From: Abelmoschus esculentus
Lineage: Eukaryota > Streptophyta > Magnoliopsida > Malvales > Malvaceae
Reading direction: 5' to 3'
Length of the DNA: 64,000 nt
NCBI GenBank assembly: GCA_035048815.1
Contig: JAUCBN010000024.1
Coordinates: 1,114,001 to 1,178,000, forward strand
Positions 33,156-46,540 of the stretch are shown here, piece by piece (within the stretch, counting starts at the first letter, position 1; the number at the start of each line of letters is the position of its first letter). Position numbers and translations under genes: made by a program. The notes beneath the pieces were generated by a model. It did not search any database. It had not been told where the DNA came from and saw only the letters and a list, made by a program, of their open reading frames with translations.

Positions 33156-36100
33156 TTGCTTCCTTAGTGTTAATTGTGCGAAAGTTTTTTTGTAAATTAT
33201 TCAAACGATATTATATATTATCTTATGTATTTTTCTTCTATTTAGGATTAAAGATATTTTTTAACGAGACATAAAATAGTGTTTTTCTCTTTTTCTTAAT
33301 TAAAAATTCAGCGAAAACAAATTTAACCCCTAAAATATTATTATTTAAGATTAAAAAGATTTTTAACGGAGAGTATACTAACGTATTACTGTATGATTTT
33401 TTTCCTTCTTATTAATCATGATTTTTTCTCGAATTAGACAGATTAAACACCATCATGTGTGAATTGTGACCAGTGAGGTCTTCGGATTGTGGAATGAAGT
33501 CCAAACGTTTAGGAAACGGGTCGGAAATATCAGACCACATCCAAACAAAGTCAAATATAAACCGAATGTTGGATCTGTCCGACATCCAAACATTCCGTTC
33601 CAAGCCCTGCCCATTGATCAATGTGTTCGGCTCGTATTGGCCTCAAACCACAACAGTATTGCTTTTAGGATACGGTTGAAATTTAAATTTAAAATTTAAT
33701 GTGTTAAAGTTAAAGTTTAAGATTTAAAATTTATGTTTTTAATTAGAACACATAATAATATTAAAAAAAATCGCATAAAAAAATATTATCGGTATATAAA
33801 ATAATCACTCACATGTATAATTAATTGTTTTTTAAAATAGTATAATAAGTTTATAAAATTTTATATAACGAAAGCATATTTTATTATAAATAGAAATTTT
33901 ATGTTTTTTTAGTGGTTTTATTTATACATCAATAGGATGATTTTAAACCTTATGTGACTTATGACAGATTTTGTGACGATTCTTACGCCAAAATATGTTG
34001 AAAAGCATAATTTGAGAAAAACTGTGACTCTAAAATACATCCGTGTAAAATTTATATTAACAAGATTTAAACTCGAAATATATACAAAACAAAATCTACG
34101 TACAATGATTACATATTTTGATAGTAAAATCCACATACCCAAAACTCCAAAAATCTCAAACTTGGTAGAGATAAGTTTTGAACATATTTGTTCCCCACTT
34201 TCAATAAAGTTGATATGAACTCACACCAGCAAATCAAAAGATGGGTCAATCTCAGTCCACTGTGCCTGCAGACACCAAGGATATAACAACAAAAGACATA
34301 TGGGTCTTTGTGTTTCATCCCTGCAGCCATGCAGAAACAAAAACATGTTTATTTTACGGTTTATATTCGAAACTTATTAATCGAAGGGATTTTAATTCGT
34401 CTGTGTTTAGAGTATGATAGCTAGGTAACCCCTGCTGGCAGCCTCAATGCTTTCGGCCTTTGTTTCTTTTTTAAATGCTGTGCAAAAGTTTTAAGTTTTA
34501 AAGATGATGAGGCAGTGATTGGAAGATTCAAATTATTGGTGGCAGAAACAAAGGCAAAACAGTGTGATTGTTTTGCTGGTTCAGCCTTCATTCAAGTCTT
34601 GATTTTCAATTTCTTAGCTGGATGAATCATCTTTTGTGCTGCCTAAACAGCAAAAAGAGAGAGAATCTTAACCCCAATCAATAGTCAAAAGGCATTAAAA
34701 GTGGGGACAGATTGATGATTGGTTTACTGTTAAATAATATGATACTTTCCTCAATAATTTCGCCAAATGATCTATAGGAACGATACGTTTGAGAATCAAG
34801 TCTTTTATGAGATTTCATCGTTTACTAGAAAGTTGATGACCGGTGATGGTGAGGGTGTTTCGAGTGGTGGTTGTGATCGAGAGTCTACATTTAATAATGA
34901 GGAAAAGCTGAAGATCCATTCTTGAGGTGTCGCACTCATCCTTGCCTTTGCCATGCGTTGCAGGCGAATCTTTTGACAAACATAGAAAAGCTGGTGGATT
35001 AGTTGGGGGAAAAGTGCAGCTAAATCCCATCATTTAACAACTGCAAAATTGGGATTTTCTAGCTTTAAAACGTTTATGCTTTACTGACTAATCTCTCCTT
35101 AATTGTCCATTAAACACAGTAATCTTGTTAACATAAGACATATCCTGTTCCTAGGACATCATTTTGCTTTAGCATACGGTTAATGATCATGACTGAGATT
35201 TGCCATAATACAAAACTAAACGCACTCGGTCGTGGCTCGTGTGTCACTGGCCGTGTAAGGTCAGAGTCAGGGCCGAGGCCGGTGGCACCAGCCACTAGAG
35301 AGGTCCCCTTGTAACTCTGAAGGCTACAGTTCATAAATCTCTCGAAACATGACAAGATTCCGACCATAGCCAAGCTTTGGTTTGCGCGTGTGTATTTCTC
35401 TCTAGTACGTACAAATTCGAAGCCTTAAAAAGCTGTTACATAACAGACAGACAGACAGACAGATAACGATTCACCACCAACCAGACACCAGCTACGTGAT
35501 TTCAATGTTTCAGGCCCCTCTCTTTGTTTTATGATTTTGTATTACTATACTTAAATGGTGGGACTTGGTTAGAGTTTCAAGCATGAAGATGAACAGATAA
35601 GAAAAGGTTGGATTCTGTGTATGTTCTGCTCTGATTTTGTGTATCTTCAGGTTAGTTGATTTCCCAAAGCAAATCTAGAAAGAACAAATGGAATAGTGAT
35701 GAATCAATTGTATAAGATTCTCGTCAGGTATTCAAAATCGACCCAATTAGTTCCTAATAACCTAATAAACTCATACCGCATGTTAATAATACAGTAATAA
35801 TATTAGACTTATTGGATCTTTGGGTACCATTGAGCCGGTTTTAAACACACCTAATTCTCACCATATAATCTCTTAGATGTTCTACTTCTCCCTCTTCATT
35901 TACTCCAATCTTGCTTTTCTTTCGAGCCTGTATAATTATTGATATATAATATATTAATCGAGTAATTTAAATAAAGTATTGTAGAGATCTATGTGAGAAA
36001 ACTTTTAACCTCATTTTTTCCGCTTTAACCTCATGTCTCGCCTTATTAGACTAATAGATAATAATGATTGATATTCTTTTTAGATTTTTCAAAAGGATAT

Positions 36101-37530
36101 TAAATGAGGGACTCAAAATTCAATCCCTTACAGTTCCAAACTGTCGTCTGTAAAGGGATTCCAATTGAGTGAGTGGGGGTACGGTGGTCCTACAAGAGGA
36201 GGGTGTTGTCTGGTGTTGGCCACCCCGTTGGGTGACCATTACAGGCTTTATGGATCATCCATTATGTAATGAAGGGTTGACATCAATTTATGCCCCCACC
36301 CTCAAAACACTTTACCTCCCTCCAACGCCCACTCAATTCCCACATTGTATCCTTAGCTTTCCCACGAAATTTCAATATCACCAAAGCTGCCATTTATAAA
36401 GATAAGCTTCGATCGAGCCAACACAAACCCAAGGTCGAGTGTGGTCTCGACACTCGACCCTGGTCAAGTCTAAACGGGATCGGGTATTCCTAAAATCGAT
36501 CAAAGTCTATTAAGTTGAATAGTAAAGAAGTGAATATCTCTAAATAAGGTATCAAAAAGAACGTTTCATGTCGCATTACGTTAATCACAATAATAAATGC
36601 TATTATAGTTGTCGTGATTATAAGTAAAATATCCTTATTTCGTTATTTCGTGTATGACCCAAGCTCGACTCTCAACTTTTAAATACAATGGATTATATTA
36701 CTCATCATATTTAGGTATACTCCTTGAACCAATTTAGAACCAGCGTTGCCATCAATCTCAGTCATAACAGATGAAAGATCAAAAAGAAAGGCTGCAAAAC
36801 AATGAAAAGAAACTCATACCTGTAAGAATCCAATGCAAGAACACAGTTATGAAGATGACCTTCAACTGCCCAACTTAACACATTCCTTTGCCTAATAAGC
36901 TGTTGATTTTTCATGATCAAAATAGACCATTAGGCTTAAATTCAAGGAAAGGGTTGTCGCCTGTTGGTGATATTCCGGTGGAAATACAAGGGAATCATAT
37001 AAAATATCATCTGCAAAAGTTTCAAAGGCGTAGGTGATGGAAATGAGAGGCGCACGATGTTTTTCTATATAATATTTAAACTATTCAAATATCTGAATCT
37101 TTAAATCGAAAAATATTAGACGTTCGAGTTTTATTTAGGTTCAATGTATGATGTTTTATTATGAACCAGTGTTAGGACTAAATTAAATAAATGGTGCAGC
37201 AATGATGAGTGAGAAGGGGCGCAAGTGGACCACGCCTTTCTCATTGCACGCTGGCATCGCATGATCATAAGACTCATTGCCAAATTGACCCAACGCCTTC
37301 ATCCCATATATTATTTTTTCTATGCTCGGTTCGATTCGAATTCGAGTAGCTTTGTTAAGTGTTTTTACTTTTGGGGTTCATTCACTTGGTGAGAGTTTTA
37401 AGAGTGAGTAGATGATCTATGGTTCTTCGTTTCGCATGTCAAAATCAGATTCTGTATGGGATTTGACTGAAAGCTCTTGTAAAGCTTCCTCCTTTGGATT
37501 TTTGTGCTTTATCTGCTATATACTTTTCCA
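33156..37530. other. Long intergenic region upstream of the NPH3 gene
   Basis: 4.4 kb without a supportable gene. Open frames at 33412-33699, 33918-34330, 34815-35373 and 36169-36493 are short, conflict with each other on opposite strands and show no family motif. A (ACAG)n microsatellite lies at 35443-35463. Confidence 0.45.
35443..35463. repeat. (ACAG)n microsatellite
   Basis: About five consecutive acag units. Confidence 0.9.
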
Positions 37531-37541
37531 GAGTATATAAG
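37531..37541 (+). promoter_or_regulatory. TATA box of the NPH3-family gene
   Basis: gagtatataag lies about 155 bp before the ATG at 37693, leaving a leader of about 120 bp. Confidence 0.5.
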
Positions 37542-37692
37542 GTCATGTTCTAGTTGGGGGAGTTTTCTTACAAGCAAATGGGTGGTCTTGTCTGTTGGGT
37601 TGTTCGGAAAACATCTTTTGCTTGTTGTTAAAGAAAGTTTATGGTGAATTACACCCAGCCGAAGAACAAAGAAACAACACCAGAACTCAGCC

Positions 37693-39815
37693 ATGAAGTT
37701 TATGAAACTCGGATCTCGGCCAGATACTTTCTACACAGCCGAGTCTGTGAGGTAAGATTCAACTCAGCGTCAAGCTTTGATTTTCTCGAGAAAGTTGCCA
37801 TGAAAATTTGTTTTTCTTGTTGCAGGACTGTTTGTTCTGAAGTCTCTAGTGATCTTATGATCGAAGTTAAAGGAACTAAGTATCTGCTTCACAAGGTAAA
37901 GTTTCTGTCTTGATGCAGGTTGAGTTCAATTATTATTTCTTTACTTGCATTTTCGATTTTATATATGCAGTTTCCTCTGTTGTCCAAGTGTTTGCGGTTG
38001 CAGAGATTATGCTCTGAACTATCCCCTGAAACATCACAACACCAAGTGATCGGATTGCCCGATTTCCCCGGTGGAATCGAGGCGTTCGAACTTTGTGCTA
38101 AGTTCTGTTACGGCATCACGATCACCCTCAGTTCGTATAACATCGTGGCGGCACAATGCGCCGCCGAGTATTTGCAGATGACTGAAGATGTTGAGAAGGG
38201 AAACTTAATTTACAAGCTAGAAGTGTTCTTTAATTCTTGCATCTTACATGGATGGAGAGACTCTATTGTGACATTACAAAGCACCAAAGCGTTTCCTTTA
38301 TGGTGTGAAGACCTTGGGATTACTAGCAGATGCATCGAATCAATTGCCTCGAAAGTTTTGATACACCCTTCGAGGGTGAGCTTGTCGCATAGTCACTCGA
38401 GGAGAGTGAGTGACATGTCGTGTAACGGAACCGAGAGCCAGCGGCATAAGCCAATGACTAAAGGCTGGTGGGCGGAGGACATGGCTGAGTTGGGGATAGA
38501 CCTGTATTGGAGAACCATGATTGCTATTAAATCTGCAGGGAAAATACCCTCTAGTCTCATAGGTGAAGCATTGCAAATATATGCATCTCGATGGCTGCCG
38601 AACATATCTCGAAAAGTGAAGGCTAACCGAGGACGAACATCCGACTCGGATTCAGACTCGGCTGATGATGTTTCTTCAAAGCATAGGCTGCTGTTGGAAA
38701 CGATGGTGAGTTTACTCCCATCGGATAAAGGCACTGCTTCTTGCAGTTTTCTATTTAAGCTATTGAAAGCAGCCAACATCCTTCATGCTTCGTCGTCTGC
38801 GAAGACGGAATTGGCTAGAAGAGTGGCACTTCAGTTGGAGGAAGCAAGAGTTAGTGATCTGTTAATACCCTCTCGATCGTGCTCCAGCGATGCCGTTTAC
38901 GATGTGGATATTATCCTTGCCATTTTGGAACAATTCATGTTACAGGGACAGAGTCCTTCTACTAGCCCTCCGAGATCGAAGCTCGGTTTCGAAAGGAGAA
39001 GGTCTCGTTCGGCCGAGAATATCGATTTCGAGTTTCAAGAGAGTAGGAGGTCTTCTTCAGCATCACACAGTTCCAAACTGAAGGTAGCCAAAATCATCGA
39101 TGGCTATCTTCAAGAGATTGCTAGAGATAGGAACTTACCGCTGTCGAAATTCATCGCAATAGCCGAGACAATCCCTGATTTCTCACGGCTCGACCACGAT
39201 GATCTTTACCGAGCTATCGACATTTATCTCAAGGTAATCAACTTTCCTTGACATAATAGTGTCTTTCATGTTCTCTATTTATAAAGTCTTATTGTAGATG
39301 TTACTTTGTTAACACAGGCACACCCGGATCTAAACAAGGGCGAAAGGAAAAAGCTGTGCCGCATACTCGACTGCAAAAAACTCTCCGTTGAGGCCTGCAT
39401 GCACGCTGCACAAAACGAAAGACTGCCTCTAAGAGTGGTGGTACAAGTTCTGTTCTTCGAGCAAGCTCGAGCAGCCACGGCCGGGGGAAAAGTGGCCGAT
39501 CTCCCTAGCAACATCAAGGCACTTTTAGCCGCCCATAACATTGACCCATCAAGGCGTCCAGGGACATTAAGCACTAGTACCAGCATTCGAGCCGACGATC
39601 AATGGAGCATTTCAGGCCTTAAATCGCCCAAGTCAAGAACTTCGACACTAAGGATGAAGCTTGCCGAAGACGATGATTTGGACGAACACGATATGAGCAC
39701 GGATGGAATGGGAAGACATTCTAAGTTCAAAGCCTTCCGTGCTTTACCTACAGGACCTAAAAAAATGTTCAGTAAGTTGTTGTCAATCAATAGAAGTGGC
39801 AGTGAAAAGAACTGA
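37693..39815 (+). CDS. NPH3/RPT2-family BTB/POZ protein
   Basis: Plant-specific NRL (NPH3/RPT2-like) protein. Members act as adaptors for cullin-3 ubiquitin ligases or phototropin/polarity signalling at the plasma membrane (known for the family). Four exons: 37693-37751, 37826-37895, 37971-39233 and 39318-39815, total 629 aa. Seen: start MKFMKLGSRPDTFYTAESVR; BTB domain at about 27-110 (DLMIEVKGTKYLLHKFPLLSKC); NPH3 domain at about 185-490, with WWAEDMAELGIDLYWR and ending in YLKAHPDLNKGERKKLCRILDCKKLS; then a Ser/Lys-rich tail. Splice borders are GT-AG and phases agree. An ATG at 37641 in another frame is upstream leader. The closest type is the At1g67900-like group judging from the N-terminus; exact orthology is not established. 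Confidence 0.93.
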
Positions 39816-40493
39816 GTGAATTTTGTTTCAAGGAGGGTAAAGTATACTCTCTGTTCATTTTCTTGTTGTCATTTGAGTACATGCCTTGTAATTTTAGCTT
39901 AGAAACGAAGAACATGATCGTAAAATCCGGGGTTTAACCCAGTCGATTCATTTAAACCGCAACTTTCTTTATGTCGAAAAATAATCTAAATGTGCATTGT
40001 TGATGTAACATAATATGATAATCAAGATTTTAAGGAGGGAAGACAGATTCAATGAAACAAAATCTGCAGGGCTTAGCTGTTCACATGGATCAAATGCTTT
40101 AGTAATTTATCAATATTGTATTCTATCATGGATTATTCCAAGGAAAACACCCAGGAAACTTTTTTCCTGGAAATCTTGCCCTGAATAACAGCAAATCTCT
40201 GATAAATGATTCCCTTGTCTGTATTATTGAATTTGGTTGCATGCTGATTCAGATGTTCCTGATTTCTTCACATTTTTAGCATTCCATCTCCTAATTTCTT
40301 CAAACACTAGGTGAATTTCAGTGCCATTTACAAGCTCACGCTGCTAAATATGTTTGAACTCTAGCTGTTCATGTATCAGTTCGATCCTTACAACCAACAA
40401 ATATGTTCTGTAAAAAAACATAACATGTTCAAGTTTATACATACATAGCATGGAAACTTTGGGACATATAGGATATACATGTCCCGTTCATAG
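39816..40493. other. 3' flank of the NPH3 gene
   Basis: Contains the 3' UTR and short AT-rich spacer up to the LTR element. No gene. Confidence 0.5.
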
Positions 40494-40687
40494 TGTTAGA
40501 CTAATGGCTTCGTTGTTAATTGGTTAAGTTGTTATTAAAGTTAGTTAGAGAATTTGTTCTAGCTTGGGTTATAAATATCCAGTCTTTTTATTGAATTAGT
40601 CAAGCTTTCATTCTGTGTTTCTAATAAAAACAGTCCACTTTTACTGTTCATCATCTCTTTCGTCAATACCATGGCTCCATTTTCACA
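40494..40687 (+). repeat. 5' LTR
   Basis: 194 bp, TG...CA ends, with an internal TATA-like ttataaata about 75 bp from its start, followed at once by the primer-binding site tggtatcag. Confidence 0.9.
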
Positions 40688-41029
40688 TGGTATCAGTCGC
40701 CGAAGATCCTGACCTGGTTCTATTCCGTTGCCGCCTCTCAGATCTGGTTCTATTTTTTTGTTATTTCTCCGTCGATCCATTTGGATTTTTCTGTCTATCT
40801 TAGTGCTACTTACTCTATCGCCGATTTGTTTTCTTAGCCAAAGTTTCATTTGAGCCACAAACTACTTCACCGATTGCTACTGAAATATGATCCTGGTGTT
40901 CTTCTTTCTGACATGCTCTCCTCTTGTCTTCTGAAAGAATGCTTACTCAGAGTGACTCATTGAAAACAGAGTATGTTATTTTCTAATTGATCTTGTTTTT
41001 TAGCTTGTGATTTGCCTATCAAGTGTTTG

Positions 41030-41300
41030 TTAAAATGATTCAAGGAGATTCAAGTGAGTCTGATATTTGAAGGTTATGACCTGCAAGCCTTCATTTGTCA
41101 ACCCTTTCCCCAAAAGTTGGAGGTGGCGTAATTCAGGCATAGTTTGTGCAATAGCTAATGTCTCATCATCACAGACATAGCCTTTGCATCCTGAAGATTG
41201 TATTTGAATGATTTCAAGAGAGGGCAACTACGACCAATAGTTTCCACAGCTTGTTTCCAAATAGGACCTATGAAAATTTCAAGTTCTTTCAGAAATTAAA
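41030..41300 (-). pseudogene. Captured fragment of an F-box/LRR (SKIP19-type) gene
   Basis: On the minus strand, one frame gives EELEIFIGPIWKQ and GRSCPLLKSFKYN, and the next gives CDDETLAIAQTMPELRHLQL. Together these match the LRR part of plant F-box SKIP19-type proteins in order, but need a frameshift between them at about 41195. There is no F-box, start or stop context, so this is a dead fragment lying antisense inside the LTR element. Confidence 0.7.
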
Positions 41301-41639
41301 GCCTGCTTCCCTACGATGTCACGACTACTTCTGCATAGCATTTAACGTCTGCCACAAGTAAAGTTACTTTATCAGATTTGAAGTTCTGATTCTTCACCAT
41401 AGTACTCATGGACACTTGATGCTTTACTCTTCAAGTTTTCTATGAAAGAAAATATCTGGGAAGTGTTTAGTGTTAAACAACCTTACACTTCGTTAACCAG
41501 ACATAAGAGGATATTTTCTTGTTCGAAGGTGGACTTCAGACTATACTTGAAAGCTCGATGCTTAACGGCCTTGTTTCTAACAAAAAGATTGTCCGAATAA
41601 GTGAAGAAGAAGATCACCGAAGAAATCAGTGTTGAAGAA

Positions 41640-41992
41640 TTAAAAAAAAAAAGTGAGTGAATAAAGCTTCAAGTGATGGAGAAAAATTAGCTCCTGGTGC
41701 TTGACATATGGACAAATGCAGCGCCGCAAGTAGCGACAAAAGCGGGAAAAAATCCCATTTTAGAGAATACAAGTAGTTGCAATGGTCGCCAGGCACCGAG
41801 GATGAAGGCAATGCCAGAAGCAGCACCCATGAGAAGAGCATGTTGCAGGCAAAAAGCAACAACAAATGCAACAAGAACGATGCCACCCAGTAGAGGTCCA
41901 AGACCAAAAAGTAACGAAACAAAAAGACCAGAAGTATCCTTGGAACTGTAATCATGACTGAAGTTCTGGAACAGAGTGCTTAGTGCTTGCAT
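41640..41992 (-). pseudogene. Captured fragment of an unidentified membrane-protein gene
   Basis: The minus-strand frame 41992-41687 encodes about 101 aa with three hydrophobic segments (SGLFVSLLFGLGPLLGGIVLV, in part; QHALLMGAASGIAFILG; GFFPAFVATCGAAFVH). Codon use and hydrophobic pattern look like real coding sequence, and a T/A-rich run follows the stop. I do not recognise the family. Its position inside a bounded LTR element suggests a captured piece, although expression as a nested small gene cannot be excluded. Confidence 0.5.
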
Positions 41993-42149
41993 GAAAGCTA
42001 CTGAAATTGTAAGGGTATCAGTACTTGTTGGAAACTAAAAAAAAAAAACTAAAGAGCAAGGTTGTTTACACAGGATGAGTGGCAAACCGGCATGAAAGCA
42101 TTGAGGGTTGATTCACTTGCCAAACAAGAAAGTTAAGAAGCAGGGTGAA

Positions 42150-42343
42150 TGTTAGACTAATGGTTTCGTTGTTAATTGGTTAAGTTGTTATTAAAGTTAG
42201 TTAGAGATTTTGTTCTAGCTTGGGTTATAAATACCCGGTCTTTCTATTGAATTAGTCAAGCTTTCATTCTGTATTTCTAATAAAAACAGTCCACTTTTAC
42301 TGTTCATCGTCTCTTTGTTCACTACCATGGCTCCATTTTCACA
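42150..42343 (+). repeat. 3' LTR
   Basis: 194 bp, nearly identical to the 5' LTR, preceded by a purine-rich tract and followed by the target duplication catag. Confidence 0.9.
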
Positions 42344-42445
42344 CATAGAAAGTCTTATATAAAAATATATATATAGTTATATACATCCACATACAGAAAC
42401 TGACACAGAGTTATTGAGTCCTCATACATGTGATCAAATACTAGA

Positions 42446-42721
42446 TCATTCAGCAGTAGTAGTTGCAGTGGGAGAAACTTGCTTAGACGTGGCTTGAGAA
42501 TCGGTACTTCTGGTCCGCTGCAGGCTCGGTGCTCGATGAAGCCTGCAGCGGAACGAACCGGGATGCGTGGTCGGAGAGCACAAACAATTGGTCTTAGTAA
42601 CACTCGGCTGTCTGGTAAGTCCCGACGCAGATGTTGGTGGTGCCGCATGAGCCTCTACAGTTTCAGTCTCCGATGGAATCTCCACCTTCAGATCTGTGTT
42701 TGACATCTGCCTACTGTCCAT
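42446..42721 (-). CDS. Small serine-rich-protein-like gene
   Basis: 91-aa protein with the motif NCLCSPTTHPGSFRCRLHR (about residues 45-63), the hallmark of a small plant family annotated as serine-rich protein-like; function unknown. N-terminus MDSRQMSNTDLKVEIPSETE; C-terminus short and Ser/Thr-rich. A likely 5' UTR intron ends at the acceptor tttggcag, about 20 bases before the ATG. The right LTR of the retrotransposon ends only about 100 bp past the stop codon, so the gene may use a polyadenylation site near or in the LTR. The single coding exon is complete. Confidence 0.82.
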   Translation of the reverse strand: MDSRQMSNTDLKVEIPSETETVEAHAAPPTSASGLTRQPSVTKTNCLCSPTTHPGSFRCRLHRAPSLQRTRSTDSQATSKQVSPTATTTAE

Positions 42722-45700
42722 TGTCCCACTCTTTCTCCTGCCAAAGATTCAACGAGTAGCATCAACATGAAAATTAGAGCTCTGCAGCTTAACTGGATAA
42801 GGTGAAGATGAGAGATTTGTGGAGTTTTAAACCTCTAACAAGTGTTCTTGAATGATGTTTGACAATTGAAGAGATGATGATTCTCTGGTTTTGGATTATG
42901 AAGGTAGCTTTGAATTGAAGAAAAGAGAGGATGTTGATAAAGAGATAGCTACATGTGTCTTTCCATGGCTGTGCCTGTGATCATGAGATTTCTAGTCAAA
43001 TCCATGTACCCACCAACATATATTATTTAATGATTCAAGTACTTAAGAATATACATTGTTTTTTAAGAGAGATGAATTCAAATATTTATACACGTAAAAA
43101 ATATATTTTATTAAATAATTAAAAAATATTTAAATTGATTCGCATCATATATTTAGCTCTAAAAAATAATTTATCAGCAAATTTTTTTTTACATACACAG
43201 CTCGAATATTACATTTTGCATGGGAGGACCCTAACCAATTTTTTTTTGGTTTAATTCAATTTTAAGGTTTTAGTACATTTAAATATTATGCAAAATAAGC
43301 CTTACCATATCTCTTCTTCAAATTTTTTATTTAAATACCTTTTAGGTCCCTAGATAATTTTGATCTTTCCAAATATATTATCTTTTGGCATGTATATGAA
43401 TCATGAGAGATGATGATGATGACCCATTCCCCTCCCAAAAATTTTATGGTGGGGAAGGGCAGGATCCCTTTGTTGTAATGGCAGACATTCTCGTGAGGGT
43501 TGATTAGGTCGGGTTATAAAAAAATATATTTAAATTTAAATTTTTATAAATTAATAATATTCAAAAGATATATTAATTGATTGAACGATTGAGGATATTT
43601 ATTGTATCTTATTTTATATAGTTATATATTTTTTTTATTTTTATGTTTTTAAAGTTTTATCTTAATTAATTCGAATTGACTCAAATCGTAAATCTAACTT
43701 TGATGTATTAGTCTCTCAACAGTGATTTTTACATACATAACACATTAAACTTGAAATTTACTTAAATAAACCAAACTATTTATTACTTAGATCAATACAT
43801 TTTTATTAAATAATTATAATTTTGATACCAACCTTAAGAATATGATATCTCGATTTAATAAAATATATTTAACCGTTCAAAAAAGATTAATAATTTTTTT
43901 ATTCAATTTTAGTTAAATTAACTTAGACTTAAAAAGTCTTAATCAGATCCTAAGTCAAATGTAGCTTAACACTTATTTTTGCGTTTTGTTAAATCGAACC
44001 GTAACTTATATTACAATTGAAGTATTTAAAGGATATAATTTTATTTTTTTATTAATAAAGTAATGACATTTTAATGAAAAAAATACAATAAGTGGTCTTT
44101 AATTCAGTAATAAAAATATAATATAAAATTATTTATCATATCACTACGTATACAAAAAATTATATCATTGATTATTCTCGTCATATTATTTATAAAATCA
44201 ATTAATCAAATATATCTATTTAATTATTTTTCTAATCTTTATTATCAATTAAATATTCACCATAAATTAATTTTAAAAACAATTTTTATCAAGTAAAGAT
44301 TTACTTGATAAAAAATAAGACAAAAATAATTAAATAAATATTTTAATTGATTACTATAATAAATAACGTGACAAAAAATACTCATAATATAATTTCTCCT
44401 ACGTATACTAATTTTTCTTTTCTTTAGTATTATTTGTTTTTTCAGAAATTCTTTCACCCGGATTTTGTTTAAATTATATATTTGGCCGGCCGGGGCATGA
44501 CAATGCACCCACCTAAAATATTTCCACTATTTTCTAATAAAATATTACTTTAAGAAAGGAAATAAACATTGGTACAACACTTACCATGATAATGACGTTT
44601 AAGTAGTAAAATAGATCTGATAATAAAATTAATTTTACAGATTGTTTCATATATATTTTTAAAATTATAAATAAATTAACATAAAAAATTAAAATTTAAC
44701 CATACACGAAATCGATTTATTTCATTATTATAAAAATTTAAAAAATATTTTCATTAATAACAATATATCTATTAAATATATTTAAATGTACAATATATCA
44801 CAAATATTTTAAGGCAACACTTAAACTTACACATAATCCTTTAAATATCTAAATCCAATTTTAGAACATATTTAAATATTCGATATTGTGATTTTTTACG
44901 TATTATAATAATAATATCAATCGATTTATCTATATTATTTAATGTTTTAAAACTTAATTTCGTTCTTTATTTTTGAACAAACATGTTCAAAAATACAAAC
45001 GAGTTAACTCAACCCAATATTAAAGGGTTGGGTATAAATAGAGTGTCTCTTAAGATAACCCAATTTGTGATATGGGCCCCAATCCGACCCAAATATAATA
45101 TTATTTTATTAAATTCATTTTTAGTTATAATTTATAGGGAGAATTTACATCTTGGTACTTGAATTTATCTTGAATGTATATTTTGATCACTATTTTATTT
45201 GTTCAATTAGAGATCCAAACTTGCCTTCAATGTTTAATTTGATGATTTTTTTTCTCTATTAAAGGAGATAAATTTGAATAAAAAAAATAAGATTTAAAGG
45301 TCATCTTGATTTTTTTTTTTAAAAATCAATTAAGTACTTAAATTTTTTTGCACTTAATTAAGTTCTTGATCAAGAAATTGAATCAATTAAGTCCTTTGAC
45401 CAATTTTGATTATTAAATTTGAACAATTTTTTGATCCACTGTTACAGTGTAACGTGCCACAGTATTTTCACTTGATATTTTTTAGAATTTTTATATTATT
45501 TAAAAATTTCTTTAAATAACAAAACACGAAAGAGAGCACATAAAATCACTCTTGTCGTTCCTTTCTTTCTGAATTATCTAACCTCGTAATACTGATCTAT
45601 AAAATTTTATAACAAAGTTCGATTAATAAGAAAATCGTTCGAATTATTCGAATAAACACTCAGTTTTCTAAATTACCCTAAACTAGTGCATCCTTTGTTT

Positions 45701-46540
45701 AAAGCATCAAACGTTAGTAATTAATCACATACTAATGATAAAGTAGCAGATTCAGTGTCCTACCTACTAAACTGCATGGCTTTTCCCCAACACCGTTGGA
45801 TACATTGTCCGAACTGTTCCAGACCAAACCTTCTGAAGCGACGAGTCTGTATTTTAATGCCTCATTAATTACACGTACGACTAAACCAAATTGCCATTTC
45901 AAAAACAAACTTCAAAAGGGAAAATCCTAAAGATTGAATTCAAGATTTCCGGCTGAATACTGCATGGGCTCGTTATGAGAAGATTCTTTAAATTTAATTA
46001 TTTTATTTTTAATATTATTATTTAAATTTTTTCGTAATAAAAAATGTTACGTTCCTTCTAAATGATCTAATTTCGAGTAATTAATCTACAAATATATATG
46101 AATTATTTAATTTTAAAATCATACTAAAATATTGCCTTATAAATAAATTAAAATACTGAAAAAATATGTGAAATGTACTCCTACAAGAAACATAATAAAT
46201 AACTACTAGTAATGATATTTGCTAAGCTGAGTCCCTTGTTCCCGAAGTTGAAACACAAGCTTTACTCTGAATCAATGCTTCGCCGCCTATCTTGGCTTTA
46301 GCTACTCCCGATCCTACATTTTATTTCTTTAAAACACCATCGACACTATTTCAAACTATACCCGGAACATAAATTTTATCATTTTAGATTAATCAATTCG
46401 ATATAAATAAATAAATTAATTAAAAAACAACATTATTCGAATTTTAAATAAAAATGTTATTTTATAATATTATTTTCTCATTTGAACCTCGAGTTTTGAA
46501 GAAATTATATCATTGGTAAGTCCCACCACGTCATCCATAG
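42722..46540. other. AT-rich intergenic DNA
   Basis: No gene supported in 3.8 kb. The first about 250 bp should be leader and promoter of the small serine-rich-type gene. Scattered words such as gggttgattaggtcgggtt (43496-43514) suggest worn transposons, but no boundaries could be set. Confidence 0.45.

Larger units (their letters stand above)
40494..42343 (+). mobile_element. Short non-autonomous LTR retrotransposon (Copia/TRIM-like) with captured gene fragments
   Basis: Two 194-bp LTRs (40494-40687 and 42150-42343), both TGTTAG...TTTTCACA. By eye they differ at about ten positions (about 95% identity). Perfect 5-bp target duplication catag (40489-40493 and 42344-42348). The primer-binding site tggtatcag directly follows the left LTR, complementary to initiator tRNA-Met. 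A purine-rich tract aagaagcagggtga precedes the right LTR. The 1.46-kb interior has no gag or pol. It instead carries antisense pieces of at least two host-like genes (about 41030-41300 and 41640-41992). Confidence 0.9.

Noticed and set aside
34815..35373. Two minus-strand frames of 72 and 81 codons
   Set aside because: No conserved motifs, unconvincing codon use, and no splice partners found.
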